64,000 bases of DNA, from NCBI GenBank assembly GCA_028274465.1, contig CM051456.1, positions 123,706,880-123,770,879 on the forward strand, given 5' to 3'. Source of the DNA: Plantago ovata (taxonomy: Eukaryota; Streptophyta; Magnoliopsida; Lamiales; Plantaginaceae). Position numbers and translations under genes: made by a program. The notes beneath the pieces were generated by a model. It worked only from the letters and a program-made list of their open reading frames with translations, had not been told where the DNA came from and did no database searches. This document shows, piece by piece, positions 62,480 through 64,000 of the stretch; position 1 is the first letter of the stretch; each line of letters opens with the position of its first letter.

Positions 62480-63166
62480 AACGGGGCGGCAACTAATGAC
62501 TCCACACAATTTGGTCACGGGTTACATGGGATATAGCCCACCAGCTTACACCTTTGCCAAGTCCTTAAAGGAGGAGGCGGATCTTGCTCGGACATCCTTG
62601 GACAAGGCTGCCAAGAAGATGAAGAAGTGGGCGGATGTTAAGAGGTGAGTTGGTCGAGTTCAAGAACATCTTTGACAATTCGAGCACAAGATCAACGAGT
62701 ACCGAGCTAAGATAAAGCCGAGGATGACAGTGATTGAGGTGGGGGAATGTCACGCACGGTCGTTTTGCGGTATACCGGTCCCAAGGGAGGCTATCATGTA
62801 AATACTCCGTAGTTCCCTAAAATGTTCTTATATATTTTAGAATATAGACAAGCCTGTAAGATAATGAATATAGTAGAAGGATCTAGATGGTGGAAGGACC
62901 TAGAAGATCTCCCACAACCGTCAGATTAGATCAATTTTCACGGTCCGCTGAGGAGGTGAATTTGTATATACAAGCATTCAAACATACTTTGAGTATTCTC
63001 TCACTAAAAGGTCTATTCTTACCACTTAGCAACAATTTCGGTAGACTGAATAGCTAGTATCAGGACAAAACTAGCCTAGTGATGCACGTGTTGAAGTTCT
63101 TTCGGTTGTTCAATTTTCATCCCATGACAAGTAGGACCACGTCCACGAGTTCACACACTTCCAACA
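62480..63166 (+). mobile_element. Ty3/gypsy LTR retrotransposon fossil: end of pol plus 3' LTR
   Basis: At about 62480-62680 the translation resembles the integrase C-terminal region of plant gypsy elements (TPHNLVTGYMGYSPPAYTFA, then ARTSLDKAAKKMKKWADVKR). A purine-rich tract precedes a probable LTR that starts TGTCACGCACGG at 62748 and ends about CCAACA at 63166 (about 419 bp). The 5' LTR, gag and most of pol are absent, so the copy is incomplete and broken. With one LTR its age cannot be estimated from LTR divergence. Confidence 0.7.
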
Positions 63167-63366
63167 GCTTCTCCTCCTGCTTGAGCGTTGGTACCTTGAC
63201 ACTAGACCCCAAACACAAACTTCTAAGTCACTAGCATCCTGATTAATATATGCATTAAACCATCCAACATATACACCATCATACACCTAGTATATAAGAA
63301 AACTTCCACCAGATTTCCCGGTTTGTGCTTTGACACCTTGACATTAATTCGAGCGCAACAACAAAC

Positions 63367-63642
63367 CTAGATGTTAGGTATAACATCAACTACAATATTT
63401 TCGCCCCTTCTCCTAATCTTGAATGCAACTTTACGATTCTGGCGTTTTCTAATCTCATCAACCAATTCCGAAATCACTGCTTCCATGAGCTTGACATCAT
63501 TAATAGATAGAATAATCAAACCACGCAACTGAAAAGGCGCAACATCGCCCACGATATTGAAGCAACTGACAAACCTGGTAAACGACAACTTAGGCAAAAA
63601 GAGCAAAAAGAAGATTATGTATGATATCTCCAAAAACGACAA
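63367..63642 (-). CDS. Possible last exon of a PDZ-containing (Do-like protease) gene
   Basis: On the minus strand, a frame ending at 63367 reads GDVAPFQLRGLIILSINDVK, then ELVDEIRKRQNRKVAFKIRR and GENIVVDVIPNI. This resembles a PDZ domain (a GLxIxSINxxxL core, then a VxFxVxRxGxxxxVxV strand) as found in plant Do-like/DegP proteins. The coding part probably starts at an acceptor TACCAG at about 63575. Farther upstream (about 63750-63770) DFGGSQ may belong to another exon. No catalytic domain lies in the window. It may be part of a real gene beyond the right edge, or a fragment. Confidence 0.35.
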   Translation of the reverse strand: MSFLEISYIIFFLLFLPKLSFTRFVSCFNIVGDVAPFQLRGLIILSINDVKLMEAVISELVDEIRKRQNRKVAFKIRRRGENIVVDVIPNI

Positions 63643-64000
63643 GAAAAATAGGCCTATTCTGAAACAAAATTAGATCACCACCATCCCAATCAACAGTAAA
63701 AAATTCAATCACGTTTATCGTGAAAGTAAGCAGCTAAGAAAACACTTAATATACCTTGACTGCCACCAAAATCAATCCAGATATTTTCAAATTTTGTTGC
63801 ATTTATTTACTTAATAAAGGTATCGATACCTTTCTCTTTGCATGAAATAAGGTGGGGAGTTAGTTGTGACAATTAGTTAGTCGCACTAAACACGTTTGGA
63901 AAAAATGTAGCTGTAACAATTAAGACTGGCTGCAATAGTTCAATAAAATAGACTAATACGACAAAAAACAGATATACTAAGCATTTCATGGTTACTATAT
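63643..64000. other. Right edge, unassigned
   Basis: AT-rich sequence without a confident feature; possibly intron of the minus-strand gene whose last exon may lie at 63367-63575. Confidence 0.3.

Overview
The window is nuclear DNA of a flowering plant, most likely a dicot. It is AT-rich, its genes have many short GT-AG introns and close Arabidopsis counterparts, and the spaces between genes are full of small DNA transposons and SINE/LINE scraps. The abundance of one Tourist-like MITE family with GAACT-type internal repeats suggests a Caryophyllales species (spinach, beet or quinoa relatives), but this is a guess from memory. Exon boundaries below were placed by eye from splice signals, reading frame and remembered homologues.

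Layout. 1-6684 (+): the 3' part of a mitochondrial-type AAA-ATPase gene (At1g50140/At3g19740 type). 9499-11550 (+): an intronless membrane protein with a predicted beta-propeller (At1g75140-like). 12467-13782: a Stowaway-like MITE next to a 1-kb element with GGGCTGTTTGG termini. 14.2-16 kb: minisatellites and transposon debris. 20681-21864 (+): a Dof transcription factor. 23.0-23.3 kb: a SINE with a clear target duplication and a tRNA-Pro(UGG) gene with an altered T-loop. 24078-34077 (-): a 22-exon pantothenate kinase/phosphatase fusion gene (PANK2) with one apparent frameshift. 36930-38475 (+): a damaged SABATH methyltransferase gene. 39.77-42.01 kb (+): the SmG gene with a cluster of snoRNA candidates. 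42-49 kb: gene-poor, repeat-rich. 49161-50570 (+): a clade-B PP2C of the AP2C type. 52086-54197 (-): the Fe-S scaffold ISU1, with a hAT-like element in intron 2. 56546-57277 (+): the PHD protein ING2, without introns in its coding region. 59523-61632 (+): a MYB98/MYB118-type R2R3-MYB. 62.1-63.2 kb: a dead BAHD acyltransferase fragment and a Ty3/gypsy fossil. 63.37 kb (-): the end of a possible PDZ/Do-like protein gene.

The most notable finding is the SmG locus. A snoRNA-like H/ACA RNA lies in the 5'UTR intron, and five more candidates follow the coding region: two further copies of the same H/ACA RNA, one unrelated H/ACA candidate, and two box C/D RNAs. The C/D guides show 10-15 nt perfect complementarity to remembered plant 25S and 18S rRNA. 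A spliceosomal Sm-protein gene thus appears to be physically joined to an rRNA-modification RNA cluster. Other points worth checking are the PANK2 frameshift and its inferred GC-AG intron, the tRNA-Pro with T at position 56, several transposons with readable target duplications, and a near-perfect 133-bp foldback at 45.5 kb.
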